From assembly GCA_030529825.1 (NCBI GenBank), contig JAUMWD010000016.1, positions 1 to 36,013 on the forward strand: 36,013 nucleotides of DNA. The letters run 5' to 3'. This document shows, in pieces, positions 7,912-15,278 of this stretch. This DNA is from Bacillota bacterium (GTDB lineage: Bacteria > Bacillota > Clostridia > Oscillospirales > Oscillospiraceae). A program made the translations under genes and the position numbers. Positions within the stretch are counted from its first letter, which is position 1. Every line of letters begins with the position of its first letter. Below the pieces are notes generated by a model. That model worked only from the letters and a program-made list of their open reading frames with translations. It was not told where the DNA came from and ran no database searches.

Positions 7912-9123
7912 TCACGGCAAAGCGCAAAAACCGAAGTCTGCGGGAATTGCACCAAAAATCGATGCCCGCTGGATGAGGGCATTGCCGTACTTACCCCGTA
8001 TCTTATCCACGGCGGCATCAATTTTTTCCTGCTTATCTTTGTTTACATAATTTATAAATATGTCTACCTGTTCGGGAGCATCTGCATGAACAAGCTCCAA
8101 GGCGCGAAGGCTTATGCTGCGAAGGGGCGCGGGAAACTCATGGCTTTCCGCGAGAAGGCTCATGCCGTATTCATAAAGCTCCGCGGTTATATCCGTTGCA
8201 TAGCGCAGTCGCATACGGTGGCTGCTCCATTCAAGCGCGGGTGTACGCAAGCCGATTTCCACGGTGCGGCAGAGAAATCCCTCGTGGCGCAGCCTTGCCC
8301 CCACACTTTCCGCCAGCATAAGCACGACGAGATGTGCTTCCTCGGTGCTTTTCACATCCGCGGGCATGGTGGTGCCGTTGCCGATGGATTTCGGCGGCGG
8401 TGCCTCCCCCACTCTGCGCACCGGCGAGGAATCCATTCCGTTGGCATAGATATGGAGCAGCACCCCCGACTTTCCGAAGCGAGCACGGAGAATTTCCACA
8501 TCCGCATTTGCCACTTCTCCGATCGTGTTTATGCCCATGCGCCTGAGCGCCGCGTTTGTACTGCGCCCCACCATAAGCATATCCGAGGCAGGAAGCGGCC
8601 ACACCATTTCCTTGAAATGCTCTCTGTCAATCACCGTCACTGCATCGGGCTTTTTATAATCCGAGCCTAACTTCGCAAGGATTTTATTCCATGAAACCCC
8701 CACGCTTACGGTGAGTCCCGTTTCCCTCTTCACCCGTTCCTTTATTTCAAATGCCGTCTGTTTTCCGTCGGGACAGGCAAGGCAGTTTGTAATATCCAGC
8801 CAGCTTTCGTCAAGTCCGAAGGGCTCGCACAAATCCGTATATTCATAATAAATTTCCCGAACGATTTTGGAATACTTTGCATAGCGGTCAAAGTGGGGCT
8901 CCACAATCTGCAGCTCCGGACATTTCTTTTTCGCCTGCCATATGGCCTCACCGGTTTTAACCCCCGCCCGCTTTGCAATATCGTCCTTGGATAAAACGAT
9001 GCCGTGACGAAGCTCCTTGTCACCGCACACCGCAAGAGGTTTTCCCGCAAGCTCCGGCGCATACAGCCGTTCTATGCTTGCATAGCAGGAATTGATATCC
9101 GAATGTAAAATAACTCTGTCCAT
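7912..9123 (-). CDS. dinB: DNA polymerase IV, Y family
   Basis: A 403-residue translesion polymerase. The start at 9123 (MDRVILHSDINSCYASIE) is preferred over an upstream ATG because GGAGA lies just before it and the family begins here. Catalytic acids are Asp9 and the FGLDESWLD motif (Asp105, Glu106). Tyr14 sits at the steric-gate position. A helix-hairpin-helix segment (ALRRMGINTIGEVANAD) and a C-terminal little-finger domain follow. It extends primers past lesions at low fidelity. The gene is divergent from a LexA-like XRE-S24 repressor, and an inverted repeat lies just upstream of its start, suggesting damage-inducible control by the neighbour. Confidence 0.92.
   Translation of the reverse strand: MDRVILHSDINSCYASIERLYAPELAGKPLAVCGDKELRHGIVLSKDDIAKRAGVKTGEAIWQAKKKCPELQIVEPHFDRYAKYSKIVREIYYEYTDLCEPFGLDESWLDITNCLACPDGKQTAFEIKERVKRETGLTVSVGVSWNKILAKLGSDYKKPDAVTVIDREHFKEMVWPLPASDMLMVGRSTNAALRRMGINTIGEVANADVEILRARFGKSGVLLHIYANGMDSSPVRRVGEAPPPKSIGNGTTMPADVKSTEEAHLVVLMLAESVGARLRHEGFLCRTVEIGLRTPALEWSSHRMRLRYATDITAELYEYGMSLLAESHEFPAPLRSISLRALELVHADAPEQVDIFINYVNKDKQEKIDAAVDKIRGKYGNALIQRASIFGAIPADFGFCALP
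8041..8050 (-). repeat. TTATGTAAAC dispersed 10-mer, copy 2
   Basis: Inside dinB. The gene strand reads TTATGTAAAC and encodes Tyr-Val-Asn. Confidence 0.8.
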
Positions 9124-9140
9124 AACATTCTCCGAACAAG

Positions 9141-9156
9141 ATACTGCAGTCAGTAT
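9141..9156. promoter_or_regulatory. 6-4-6 inverted repeat upstream of dinB, candidate operator
   Basis: ATACTG-CAGT-CAGTAT, 18 bases before the dinB ATG. It does not match the Gram-positive LexA box (GAAC-N4-GTTC). It is a candidate site for the neighbouring S24 repressor. Confidence 0.4.
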
Positions 9157-9210
9157 ACATCTCTTATTCAGATATGTAAACATATTTTTTATCTTTTTAA
9201 GATATTTTTA

Positions 9211-9239
9211 TTGCAATAATTGTCTAAATAGTATATAAT
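9211..9239 (+). promoter_or_regulatory. Promoter of the XRE-S24 repressor gene
   Basis: TTGCAA (9211-9216), 17 bases, TATAAT (9234-9239), then a short leader with GGAGG seven bases before the ATG at 9267. Confidence 0.6.
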
Positions 9240-9266
9240 GTGGTTAGTAACAAACGGAGGTACTAT

Positions 9267-9968
9267 ATGCATAAGGATATAGGCGAAATCATCACCGAAA
9301 AGAGAAAAGAGTTAGGTCTTTCCCAGGGCGAGCTTGCCCAGAGATTGGGCCACGAGGGTATAGATATTACAAATCAGGCAGTATCCAAATGGGAGAACGG
9401 CAGCACCCTGCCCAACGCAAGACAGTTCCTTGCCCTGTGCCGCGCACTGGACATTGATGACATAGGCGGCACCTTCTTTGGCGGCAATGAGGGTGGAATT
9501 CTTGCCGGTCTCAACGCGGCAGGCAGAAAAAAAGTCACGGATTACATTCAGCTTCTCCATGACAGCGGTAAATATGAAATTATTCCCGAACAGCCCGTGG
9601 TTCGTCTGCGTTCTCTTCCCCTCTATACCTTGGCGGTTTCCGCAGGTACAGGTCAGTTTCTTGACGGCGAGGACTATGAAATGACGGAGGTAGGTCCCGA
9701 GGTTGACGACAGCGCGAACTTCGGCGTGCGCGTTGCAGGCGACAGTATGGAGCCCCGCTTCCACGACGGTCAGACCGTTTGGGTAAGTCAGCAGCACAGC
9801 CTTATGACGGGAGAAATCGGTATTTTCCTCTATGACGGCAACGCATATCTCAAGCAGCTTGTTGCAGGGGACAACGTGCTTGCGCTGCACTCTCTTAATC
9901 CGGCATATGATGACATTCCCATTTCCCCCGAGCTTCCGCTTCGGGTACTCGGCAAGGTAATTGCATAA
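9267..9968 (+). CDS. XRE-family repressor with C-terminal S24 (LexA/UmuD-like) peptidase domain
   Basis: 233 residues; GGAGG before 9267 decides the start. Residues about 5-62 form an XRE helix-turn-helix (LGLSQGELAQRLG...NQAVSKWENG). The C-terminal half is a LexA-type autopeptidase with everything in place: scissile Ala126-Gly127 in AVSAGTG, nucleophile Ser160 in AGDSMEP, and base Lys196 in AYLKQL. Such proteins bind operators as dimers and cleave themselves when stimulated by RecA filaments. It may be a phage-type or SOS-like repressor kept as a host gene; no phage genes surround it. It is divergent from dinB, so control of that polymerase is the simplest inference. Confidence 0.88.
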   Translation: MHKDIGEIITEKRKELGLSQGELAQRLGHEGIDITNQAVSKWENGSTLPNARQFLALCRALDIDDIGGTFFGGNEGGILAGLNAAGRKKVTDYIQLLHDSGKYEIIPEQPVVRLRSLPLYTLAVSAGTGQFLDGEDYEMTEVGPEVDDSANFGVRVAGDSMEPRFHDGQTVWVSQQHSLMTGEIGIFLYDGNAYLKQLVAGDNVLALHSLNPAYDDIPISPELPLRVLGKVIA

Positions 9969-10000
9969 AAAATAAGCATCGGTTTTCCGATGCTTATTTT
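9969..10000. terminator. Bidirectional terminator, repressor gene and DUF3810 gene
   Basis: Perfect 14-bp arms (9969-9982, 9987-10000) with a TTTT loop. It overlaps the stop codon of the convergent DUF3810 gene. Confidence 0.9.
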
Positions 10001-11118
10001 TCTATCGCCATATCATAATAATATGCCACGAGCAGATCAACACAGGCGCCGTAGCTCCTCATGCCCTCGAAGCCATTGGACTTCAAGTAGCTGTCATACG
10101 CACCTGTAGTCACTTCACTAATTGGAGATTCAAACTGCGCCCAGTATTCCCTGTTGTATGCAAGGTCACGACGCACATCATCGCTTATTGAGTTGTATAT
10201 CTTCAGCCATGCGTCGTAATCCGCATCGTATAGCGCATTACTCAAATGAACATATGCCATGAGAGCTCCCGAATAGCGGTAATCATTGTCATCAAAGCTC
10301 ATGCAGGCAGCAACCGCCACAAAATTTGCCTCCGACTCTGATGCCACTCCCCTTTGATGGGCCATTTCATGGGCAATTGTAGAGGCTCGGAAGCACAGCG
10401 GCGAATCCACATTCACATTGGACTCACCCGTAAATGGGAAAAACACACCCGTAAAATCCGTCATGCTCATCATTCGGGAGAAAAACATGGGCTTTGTTTT
10501 TATGTAAACTAAGTTCAAACAAGGAAATTCCTCGGAGATATTGTCATAGAGATATTCATTCTTGAGGAACAGCTCCTCCTCATCGCAGGTGAAAATGCCG
10601 TTTTCATCACGGGAAACCTTGTCGCTGCAGTAATTTACCTGACGGGCAAAATATTCAGTAACCGCAATAAGTTCCGCCTCTGATACGGGCTCATCCGCAA
10701 GGCCGCTTTTCTCCGAAAAGTTATCCGCATAATAGCTAACACCAAGAGTCCAGGATAAGGCTGCGTATATGCCAACGCCCACAGCAAGCAGCGTTATCAT
10801 CGTTATGTAAACTCGTTTCAGTCTCTCCGGCTTGCGTATAACAGATACGAGCTGATAAATTATGTAAACTGTCACCGCAACTATCGCAGCTGCCACGAGA
10901 AGCTCCGTCACGGAAAACGGCACACGGGAACACAGCTCTGCCATGAAATGCTGATAAGGATGCACCACATTGTCCGTTACGGCATTCATAATGCTTCTGC
11001 TGCCCCGAAGCAGAAAAAAAGCCGCTATCAGCACTCCGCACACGGCGAGAAAAATGTGGCGCTTGGGGCATATGCCAAACCAGCGTGATATTAAGTTTTT
11101 CTTTTTTGTCTTTACCAT
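9994..11118 (-). CDS. DUF3810 membrane protein with HExxH metallopeptidase motif
   Basis: 374 residues. Three membrane helices are visible (about 22-40, 70-95, 105-125), followed by a large domain likely outside the membrane. That domain holds HEMAHQRG (His250, Glu251, His254), a classic zinc-peptidase HExxH motif, and ESEANF shortly after, which could supply a third ligand (Glu261 or Glu263). DUF3810 is widespread in Clostridia and, as far as I know, uncharacterised; zinc-dependent proteolysis is inferred from the motif. The gene lies alone between two terminators. It carries three copies of the dispersed TTATGTAAAC word. Confidence 0.75.
   Translation of the reverse strand: MVKTKKKNLISRWFGICPKRHIFLAVCGVLIAAFFLLRGSRSIMNAVTDNVVHPYQHFMAELCSRVPFSVTELLVAAAIVAVTVYIIYQLVSVIRKPERLKRVYITMITLLAVGVGIYAALSWTLGVSYYADNFSEKSGLADEPVSEAELIAVTEYFARQVNYCSDKVSRDENGIFTCDEEELFLKNEYLYDNISEEFPCLNLVYIKTKPMFFSRMMSMTDFTGVFFPFTGESNVNVDSPLCFRASTIAHEMAHQRGVASESEANFVAVAACMSFDDNDYRYSGALMAYVHLSNALYDADYDAWLKIYNSISDDVRRDLAYNREYWAQFESPISEVTTGAYDSYLKSNGFEGMRSYGACVDLLVAYYYDMAIEK
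10500..10509 (+). repeat. TTATGTAAAC dispersed 10-mer, copy 3
   Basis: Inside the DUF3810 gene, antisense to it; the gene encodes Val-Tyr-Ile here. Confidence 0.8.
10803..10812 (+). repeat. TTATGTAAAC dispersed 10-mer, copy 4
   Basis: Inside the DUF3810 gene, antisense; the gene encodes Val-Tyr-Ile. Confidence 0.8.
10860..10869 (+). repeat. TTATGTAAAC dispersed 10-mer, copy 5
   Basis: Inside the DUF3810 gene, 57 bp from copy 4, same orientation; the gene encodes Val-Tyr-Ile. Confidence 0.8.
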
Positions 11119-11142
11119 AAGCTAATGATAGCACAGCTATAA

Positions 11143-11175
11143 AAAAACTTCCACCTCTTTGAGGCGGAAGTTTTT
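11143..11175 (-). terminator. Terminator of the infC-rpmI-rplT operon
   Basis: 15-bp arms with one mismatch (11143-11157, 11161-11175), loop TTT, and a T-run on the minus strand just after the rplT stop. Confidence 0.88.
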
Positions 11176-11184
11176 AAGCTAAAA

Positions 11185-11538
11185 TCAGAGAGCTGCCTTT
11201 GCCTTCTCGCAGAGTGCGGTGAAAGCTGCGGGATCGTGAATTGCGGTCTCGGACAGCATCTTGCGGTTCATGTCGATACCTGCGAGCTTCAGGCCGTGCA
11301 TGAAAGTGGAATAATTCATGCCGTTTGCCTTGCAGCCTGCGCTGATACGGGTGATCCAAAGCTGACGGAAGTCTCTCTTCTTCTGCTTGCGGCCTACATA
11401 TGCGTAGCGGCCGGACTTCATCATCTGCTCGTTAGCCATCTTGTAGTGGCGGGACTTGTTGCCCCAGTAACCCTTTGCCAGGCCCAGGATCTTATTTCTA
11501 TGCTTACGGGTCATCATTGCGCCCTTAACTCTTGCCAT
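11185..11538 (-). CDS. rplT: 50S ribosomal protein L20
   Basis: 117 residues, the standard L20 length, with the typical beginning [33 protein letters not shown] and the RQLWITRI segment. L20 binds 23S rRNA early in large-subunit assembly and in Firmicutes also represses its own operon by binding the infC leader. It is the last gene of infC-rpmI-rplT, followed by the operon terminator. Confidence 0.98.
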   Translation of the reverse strand: MARVKGAMMTRKHRNKILGLAKGYWGNKSRHYKMANEQMMKSGRYAYVGRKQKKRDFRQLWITRISAGCKANGMNYSTFMHGLKLAGIDMNRKMLSETAIHDPAAFTALCEKAKAAL

Positions 11539-11575
11539 TTGTTATTTCCTCCTATTAGTAACAGTAGCTTACAAA

Positions 11576-11773
11576 TTATTTGTAAGGAATCATCTTTCTG
11601 ATGGTTGCTTCGTTGGTAACGTCTGCGATAACGCTGGAGCGCAGGCGGCGGCAACGCTTGGTGTCCTTCTTAGTGAGGATGTGGCTCTTGTAAGCGTGAG
11701 CGCGCTTTACCTTACCGGTCTTGGTGAGATTGAATCTCTTCTTAGCACCGCTGTGGGTCTTAAGTTTAGGCAT
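11576..11773 (-). CDS. rpmI: 50S ribosomal protein L35
   Basis: 65 residues starting [14 protein letters not shown], the L35 signature, and highly basic throughout. GGAG lies eight bases before the ATG. It is the middle gene of the operon, 37 bases upstream of rplT and about 70 bases downstream of infC. Confidence 0.98.
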   Translation of the reverse strand: MPKLKTHSGAKKRFNLTKTGKVKRAHAYKSHILTKKDTKRCRRLRSSVIADVTNEATIRKMIPYK

Positions 11774-11843
11774 AATTGTTTCTCCTTCCGTATAATGCTG
11801 ATTTCTCAGCGCCTATTATCAGGTTTCACCTGTAATATACTTT

Positions 11844-12446
11844 TTACTCTTTGGCTTCCTCGGCCTTTGCAGCTTCGGCTGCAGCCTTCTCTTCAGCCAG
11901 CTTCTTTTCCTTCTGCGCCTTCTTGATAGCGGCTGCGGACTTGGGGGACAGGAACATGGACATATTGCGTCCCTCCAGCTTGGGAGCCTTATCAAGGGAA
12001 GCTATCTCGCTGCACTTATCCGCAAAGTCGTTGAGCAGCTGCTCACCAATCTGGGTGTGAGCCATTTCTCTGCCGCGGAAACGAACGGAAACCTTTACGC
12101 GGTCGCCGTCAGCAAGGAACTTCATTGCGCTCTTGAGCTTGGTGTTAAAGTCATTCGCGTCAATATTGGGAGACATACGAACTTCCTTGACTTCCATAAC
12201 GCGCTGATTTTTCTTTGCTTCCTTTTCGCGCTTTGACTGCTCGAAACGGAATTTGCCATAGTCCATGATTTTGCACACAGGGGGCTTTGCCGCCGGGGAA
12301 ATCTTGACCAGGTCAAGGTCCTTTTCCTCTGCTATCTTCAGAGCCTCTTCAGCAGACATGATTCCAAGCTGTTCGCCATCTTCACCGATAACGCGTATTT
12401 CCTTGTCAAGAATTTCTTCATTAATCTCGTGATTTACGCTTGCGAT
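11844..12446 (-). CDS. infC: Translation initiation factor IF-3, probable ATC start codon
   Basis: The IF-3 sequence begins near VNHEINEEILDKEIRVI and contains the linker motif AKPPVCKIMDYGKF and the C-terminal KEVRMSPNID. The first in-frame ATG upstream (12506) lies inside the leader terminator, so it is not credible. GGAGGTG at 12460-12454 is followed after nine bases from the GGAGG core by ATC at 12446-12444, giving a 200-residue protein. Non-AUG starts are well known for infC (AUU in E. coli), because IF-3 discriminates against them and so controls its own level. The C-terminus has an Ala/Glu/Lys-rich tail of about 20 residues. Confidence 0.92.
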   Translation of the reverse strand: MASVNHEINEEILDKEIRVIGEDGEQLGIMSAEEALKIAEEKDLDLVKISPAAKPPVCKIMDYGKFRFEQSKREKEAKKNQRVMEVKEVRMSPNIDANDFNTKLKSAMKFLADGDRVKVSVRFRGREMAHTQIGEQLLNDFADKCSEIASLDKAPKLEGRNMSMFLSPKSAAAIKKAQKEKKLAEEKAAAEAAKAEEAKE

Positions 12447-12590
12447 TTTGAAACACCTCCATGAAATTAAAAAAACGCCGATGCCACATGAAGCATCCGC
12501 GCACAAAGATACCGCATCATATGCGGCAGCTTTATTAACCGTAACGCGCCTTTTGCGGTTCGGTGAGGTCGGACCTACTTCATTTTCAGC
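12447..12590 (-). promoter_or_regulatory. infC leader, L20-type autoregulatory leader with attenuator
   Basis: A leader of about 145 bases with several hairpins, among them CCGCAT/ATGCGG (12512-12526). It ends in a terminator immediately before the infC ribosome site. Position and content fit the Firmicutes L20 leader, in which L20 promotes premature termination. The Rfam match is not tested. Confidence 0.7.
12469..12502 (-). terminator. Leader terminator (attenuator) of the infC operon
   Basis: Arms 12493-12502 and 12475-12484 pair at nine of ten positions, counting one G-T wobble, around an eight-base loop. Seven Ts follow on the minus strand (12475-12469). The infC Shine-Dalgarno starts nine bases further on. 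Confidence 0.8.
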
Positions 12591-12596
12591 TCTATT

Positions 12597-12625
12597 ACTA
12601 TACCAGTTGAATTATACAATGTCAA
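12597..12625 (-). promoter_or_regulatory. Promoter of the infC-rpmI-rplT operon
   Basis: On the minus strand TTGACA (12625-12620), 17 bases, TATAGT (12602-12597). Confidence 0.8.
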
Positions 12626-12656
12626 GGGAATTTTATTGATTTTTCAAATATTTTTC

Positions 12657-12688
12657 ATCCTCCCGGGAAAGAATAAGCCCGGGAGGAT
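12657..12688 (+). promoter_or_regulatory. Perfect hairpin enclosing the ribosome binding site of the next gene
   Basis: Arms 12657-12667 and 12678-12688 (ATCCTCCCGGG and complement) pair over 11 bp around a ten-base loop. The GGGAGG at 12681-12686, seven bases before the ATG at 12694, is entirely inside the 3' arm. No T-run follows, so it is not a typical terminator. It could hold translation low until opened. Confidence 0.6.
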
Positions 12689-12693
12689 TATTT

Positions 12694-13074
12694 ATGGAAT
12701 TTATAATCGTTTATCTTTTCGGGGCAGCGCTCTACGGCACCATAGAAGTTCTCTGTCGCGGTTGGACACATTGGTCAATGCTCATTTTAGGCGGTGCCTG
12801 CTTTTCACTCATGTACATGCTTTCAGCCACTTCCCTGCCCTTCATTCTGAAGCTGTCAATATCCTCTCTGTGCATCACTGCTTTGGAATTCGGCACAGGC
12901 TGTCTGGTTAACATAATTCTCGAATGGCAGATATGGGATTATTCCGGCAACGCGCTTAACATCATGGGACAGATCTGCCCACTTTTCAGCTTTTACTGGT
13001 TTATGCTCTCGGTGCCGGGGATTATTCTCTGTTCCTTCATGCACCGTGCCATGCCGCTGCTGCTTGAGGCTTAA
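12694..13074 (+). CDS. Small membrane protein of the ABC_trans_CmpB type
   Basis: 126 residues with about four hydrophobic segments. The central wording (LEWQIWDYSGNALNIMGQICPLFSFYWF) matches the pattern W-x-YS...N-x-x-G-x-IC of Pfam family ABC_trans_CmpB (PF06541), proteins loosely described as putative ABC-transporter permeases and common in Clostridia. No ATPase lies beside it, so transport is unproven. The ribosome site is buried in a perfect hairpin. The 3' end overlaps convergent deoC by 4 bp. Confidence 0.7.
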   Translation: MEFIIVYLFGAALYGTIEVLCRGWTHWSMLILGGACFSLMYMLSATSLPFILKLSISSLCITALEFGTGCLVNIILEWQIWDYSGNALNIMGQICPLFSFYWFMLSVPGIILCSFMHRAMPLLLEA

Positions 13075-13736
13075 GCGTTATCCTGCTCTGCTGCTATGGC
13101 AAGCTTCACTATGCGGCTGGTACCCAGACGCGTTGCGCCGAGCATGAGGAAATCCTCCGCATCCTCAATGGAGGTAATACCGCCCGCAGCCTTGACCTGA
13201 ACATTTGCGGGTGAGTATTTGCGCATGAGTTCAACATCCTCCCGAGTGGCGCCGGCCTTTGAAAAGCCAGTTGAGGTCTTTATGAAGTCTGCGCCGCACT
13301 GGGCAACGATGGCGCACAGTCTGATTTTTTCCTCTTCGGTGAGGAGGCAGGTCTCAATTATAACCTTAAGCACCTTACCTGCACAGGCTCGGCGAACTGC
13401 CTTGATATCCTCGGCAACATCGTTCCAGCAGCCGTCCTTGACCATGGAGAGGTTGATTACCATATCAATCTCATCAGCGCCGTTCTTAACTGCATCGGAA
13501 GCCTCAAAGGCCTTGGCAGCGGTGGTCATATAGCCGTTGGGGAATCCGATGACGGTGCATATTTTCATTCTGTTGCCCACATAGCGCTTGGCGCCCGCCA
13601 CATGGCAGGGCGGAATGCACACGGAGGCGCACTGATACTTAATTGCCTGGTCGCAGAGAACTTTTATCTCCTGTGCGGAGCAGTCCACGCGAAGCAGAGT
13701 ATGGTCGCAGGTTCTGAGTATATCTTTTATATCCAT
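13071..13736 (-). CDS. deoC: Deoxyribose-phosphate aldolase
   Basis: 221 residues, the normal DeoC length. Diagnostic stretches are DHTLLR (11-16), VIGFPNGYMTTAAKAFEA, DEIDMVINL, KVIIETCLLTEEEK and FIKTSTGFSKAGAT; the Lys in FIKTSTGF is the Schiff-base residue, and VKAAGGI follows. It cleaves 2-deoxyribose-5-phosphate to acetaldehyde and glyceraldehyde-3-phosphate, letting the cell use deoxynucleosides as carbon. It stands alone here, without other deo genes, and has its own promoter. Confidence 0.97.
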   Translation of the reverse strand: MDIKDILRTCDHTLLRVDCSAQEIKVLCDQAIKYQCASVCIPPCHVAGAKRYVGNRMKICTVIGFPNGYMTTAAKAFEASDAVKNGADEIDMVINLSMVKDGCWNDVAEDIKAVRRACAGKVLKVIIETCLLTEEEKIRLCAIVAQCGADFIKTSTGFSKAGATREDVELMRKYSPANVQVKAAGGITSIEDAEDFLMLGATRLGTSRIVKLAIAAEQDNA

Positions 13737-13766
13737 AATTGTATTTCCTTTCTCGGTTTTTTATAT

Positions 13767-13795
13767 ATTATATCCCATCTGTCCGTCATATTCAA
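13767..13795 (-). promoter_or_regulatory. Promoter of deoC
   Basis: On the minus strand TTGAAT (13795-13790), 17 bases, TATAAT (13772-13767). AAAGGAA precedes the ATG. Confidence 0.65.
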
Positions 13796-13849
13796 GCGTC
13801 CGTCTCTAATAGACTTTAGTAAAAACTAATAGCAAGGAACGGAACATAA

Positions 13850-14461
13850 ATGGACGAAATCAATATTACAAATTACGCAGAGCTTTGCGGCACACTTGCT
13901 GCCTCCCCCGTTTTTTCTCACAGTGGGCGCGGAGAGAGCTTTTATTCATTTCCTCTGAAGATCGAACGGCTTTCGGGGGTATGTGACACGGTGAATGTCA
14001 TCGCCCGGAGCAGCCTGCTGGAAAGCATCGAGACGGAGGAAGCGGAAAAGCTCTGTATTATGGGCGAGCTTCGCTCCTTTAACAATAAAAGCGGCGAGGG
14101 TGCGCGGCTTGTTATTACCGTATTTGCAAAGGAAATTCTTCTCTGCGGCGGAGAGGACACCAACATCATACGCCTAATAGGTACTCTGTGCAAGAAGCCC
14201 AATCTGCGCACTACGCCTATGGGCCGCGATATATGCGACCTGATGCTTGCCGTAAACAGGAAATACGGCAGGTCGGATTATCTCCCCTGCATCACCTGGG
14301 GTCACAAGGCTCGGGAAGCGGCAGAGTGGGATGTGGGAACAACGGTTTCCCTGGAAGGCCGCATCCAAAGCCGCACCTACATAAAGCTCATTGACGATGT
14401 TCCCGTGGAGAAAACAGCTTTCGAGGTTTCGGTGACAGAAATAGGGTTATATGAGGGATAA
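13850..14461 (+). CDS. SSB-like protein with two OB folds
   Basis: 203 residues. Two similar halves are visible. The first (about 8-100) has GTLAASPVFSHSGRGESFYSFPLKIERLSG; the second (about 103-195) has IRLIGTLCKKPNLRTTPMGRDICDLMLAVNRKY followed by PCITWGHKAREAAEW and VSLEGRIQSRTY. The second matches bacterial single-stranded DNA-binding proteins well. Tandem-domain SSB-like proteins are seen in Clostridia in addition to the essential SSB. There is no acidic DDxxPF-type tail, so it may not recruit SSB partner proteins. The exact role is unknown; ssDNA binding is inferred from the fold. Confidence 0.75.
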   Translation: MDEINITNYAELCGTLAASPVFSHSGRGESFYSFPLKIERLSGVCDTVNVIARSSLLESIETEEAEKLCIMGELRSFNNKSGEGARLVITVFAKEILLCGGEDTNIIRLIGTLCKKPNLRTTPMGRDICDLMLAVNRKYGRSDYLPCITWGHKAREAAEWDVGTTVSLEGRIQSRTYIKLIDDVPVEKTAFEVSVTEIGLYEG

Positions 14462-14476
14462 TCGCACTATACTGCA

Positions 14477-14505
14477 TTGACAAAATTTTACTTTCAGGCT
14501 ATTCT
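14477..14505 (+). promoter_or_regulatory. Promoter of the acidic lipoprotein gene
   Basis: TTGACA (14477-14482), 17 bases, TATTCT (14500-14505). Confidence 0.6.
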
Positions 14506-14559
14506 GCTTATAGCATCTTATATATTATGCTCATTTATTCAGCCGAAAGGAAAACACTT

Positions 14560-15234
14560 ATGAAAAGACTTATTTCGATTTTGCTTGTTTTTGCCATGGT
14601 GCTCTGTCTGGCAGCCTGCGGCTCACACGATGGCTCCGAATCAGAGGAAGAGGTCAAGGTAATGACACCTGAAGAAGTAGTTGCCGCAGGTCTTGACTGT
14701 ATCATAAGCTTTGACGAAGACTCCGTAGCGGAATATTTCATTTTTGAGGACGATGATACAGACCTCGGCAATATCCTCAATTCCGGAAACGACGCGGAAG
14801 AGGCAGAAGATTCTGAATCCGCCGAAGACATCGAAATCGAAGAGGATACAACCGAGCTCGCCGATGCTGAAATGGTGAAGCTGATATTCAGTCACATGAC
14901 CTACAAGATTATCGGCTCTGAAATCAACGGCGACACCGCAACCGTCACGGTTGACATCACCAACAAGGATGCCGCCGCAGCTTTCGGCAGCGCATTTTTG
15001 GCTCTTTTGTCAATCGCTTTCAGCGGTGCAAGCGATGAAGAGATCGACGCTGCATTTAATTCAGCTTTCACAGAAAGCTTTGAAAGCAGCGAAAACGACT
15101 CCGTTACCAACAATGTTGTTATCAATCTCAAGATGATTGACGGCAAATGGATGGCCGACACAAACAATGACGCTTTCCTTAACGCAATAAGCGGAGGTCT
15201 TCTTTCCGCAATCGAAGAGCTTTCCGATATGTAA
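14560..15234 (+). CDS. Acidic lipoprotein of unknown function
   Basis: 224 residues from ATG 14560, preceded by AAAGGA. The signal peptide MKRLISILLVFAMVLCLAAC ends in a lipobox, with Cys20 as the lipidated residue, so the protein should sit on the outer face of the membrane. A very acidic stretch follows (about 70-105, rich in Glu and Asp). The rest looks like a folded domain with two Ser/Ala/Phe-rich helices and a final DGKWMAD motif, as in many small clostridial lipoproteins of the DUF4878/DUF5105 kind. I do not recognise the family with confidence. It is monocistronic. Confidence 0.7.
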   Translation: MKRLISILLVFAMVLCLAACGSHDGSESEEEVKVMTPEEVVAAGLDCIISFDEDSVAEYFIFEDDDTDLGNILNSGNDAEEAEDSESAEDIEIEEDTTELADAEMVKLIFSHMTYKIIGSEINGDTATVTVDITNKDAAAAFGSAFLALLSIAFSGASDEEIDAAFNSAFTESFESSENDSVTNNVVINLKMIDGKWMADTNNDAFLNAISGGLLSAIEELSDM

Positions 15235-15247
15235 TTCTTCCATGCAA

Positions 15248-15278
15248 AAACACCCTTGAGTTCAGCTCAAGGGTGTTT
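15248..15278. terminator. Terminator shared by the lipoprotein and glyoxalase genes
   Basis: 13-bp perfect arms (15248-15260, 15266-15278) around TTCAG with T-runs. It overlaps the 3' end of the convergent glyoxalase gene. Confidence 0.9.

Noticed and set aside
7819-8670. 283-codon plus-strand open frame overlapping the 3' part of dinB
   Set aside because: It passes through the strong terminator at 7861-7895 and is antisense to conserved polymerase sequence.
12447-12506. infC starting at the ATG at 12506
   Set aside because: The extra 20 codons would span the attenuator stem and the Shine-Dalgarno itself; the conserved IF-3 sequence starts after the ATC.
12448-12639. Short plus-strand open frame in the infC leader
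   Set aside because: The region is explained by the infC promoter, leader hairpins and attenuator; no ribosome site is present.
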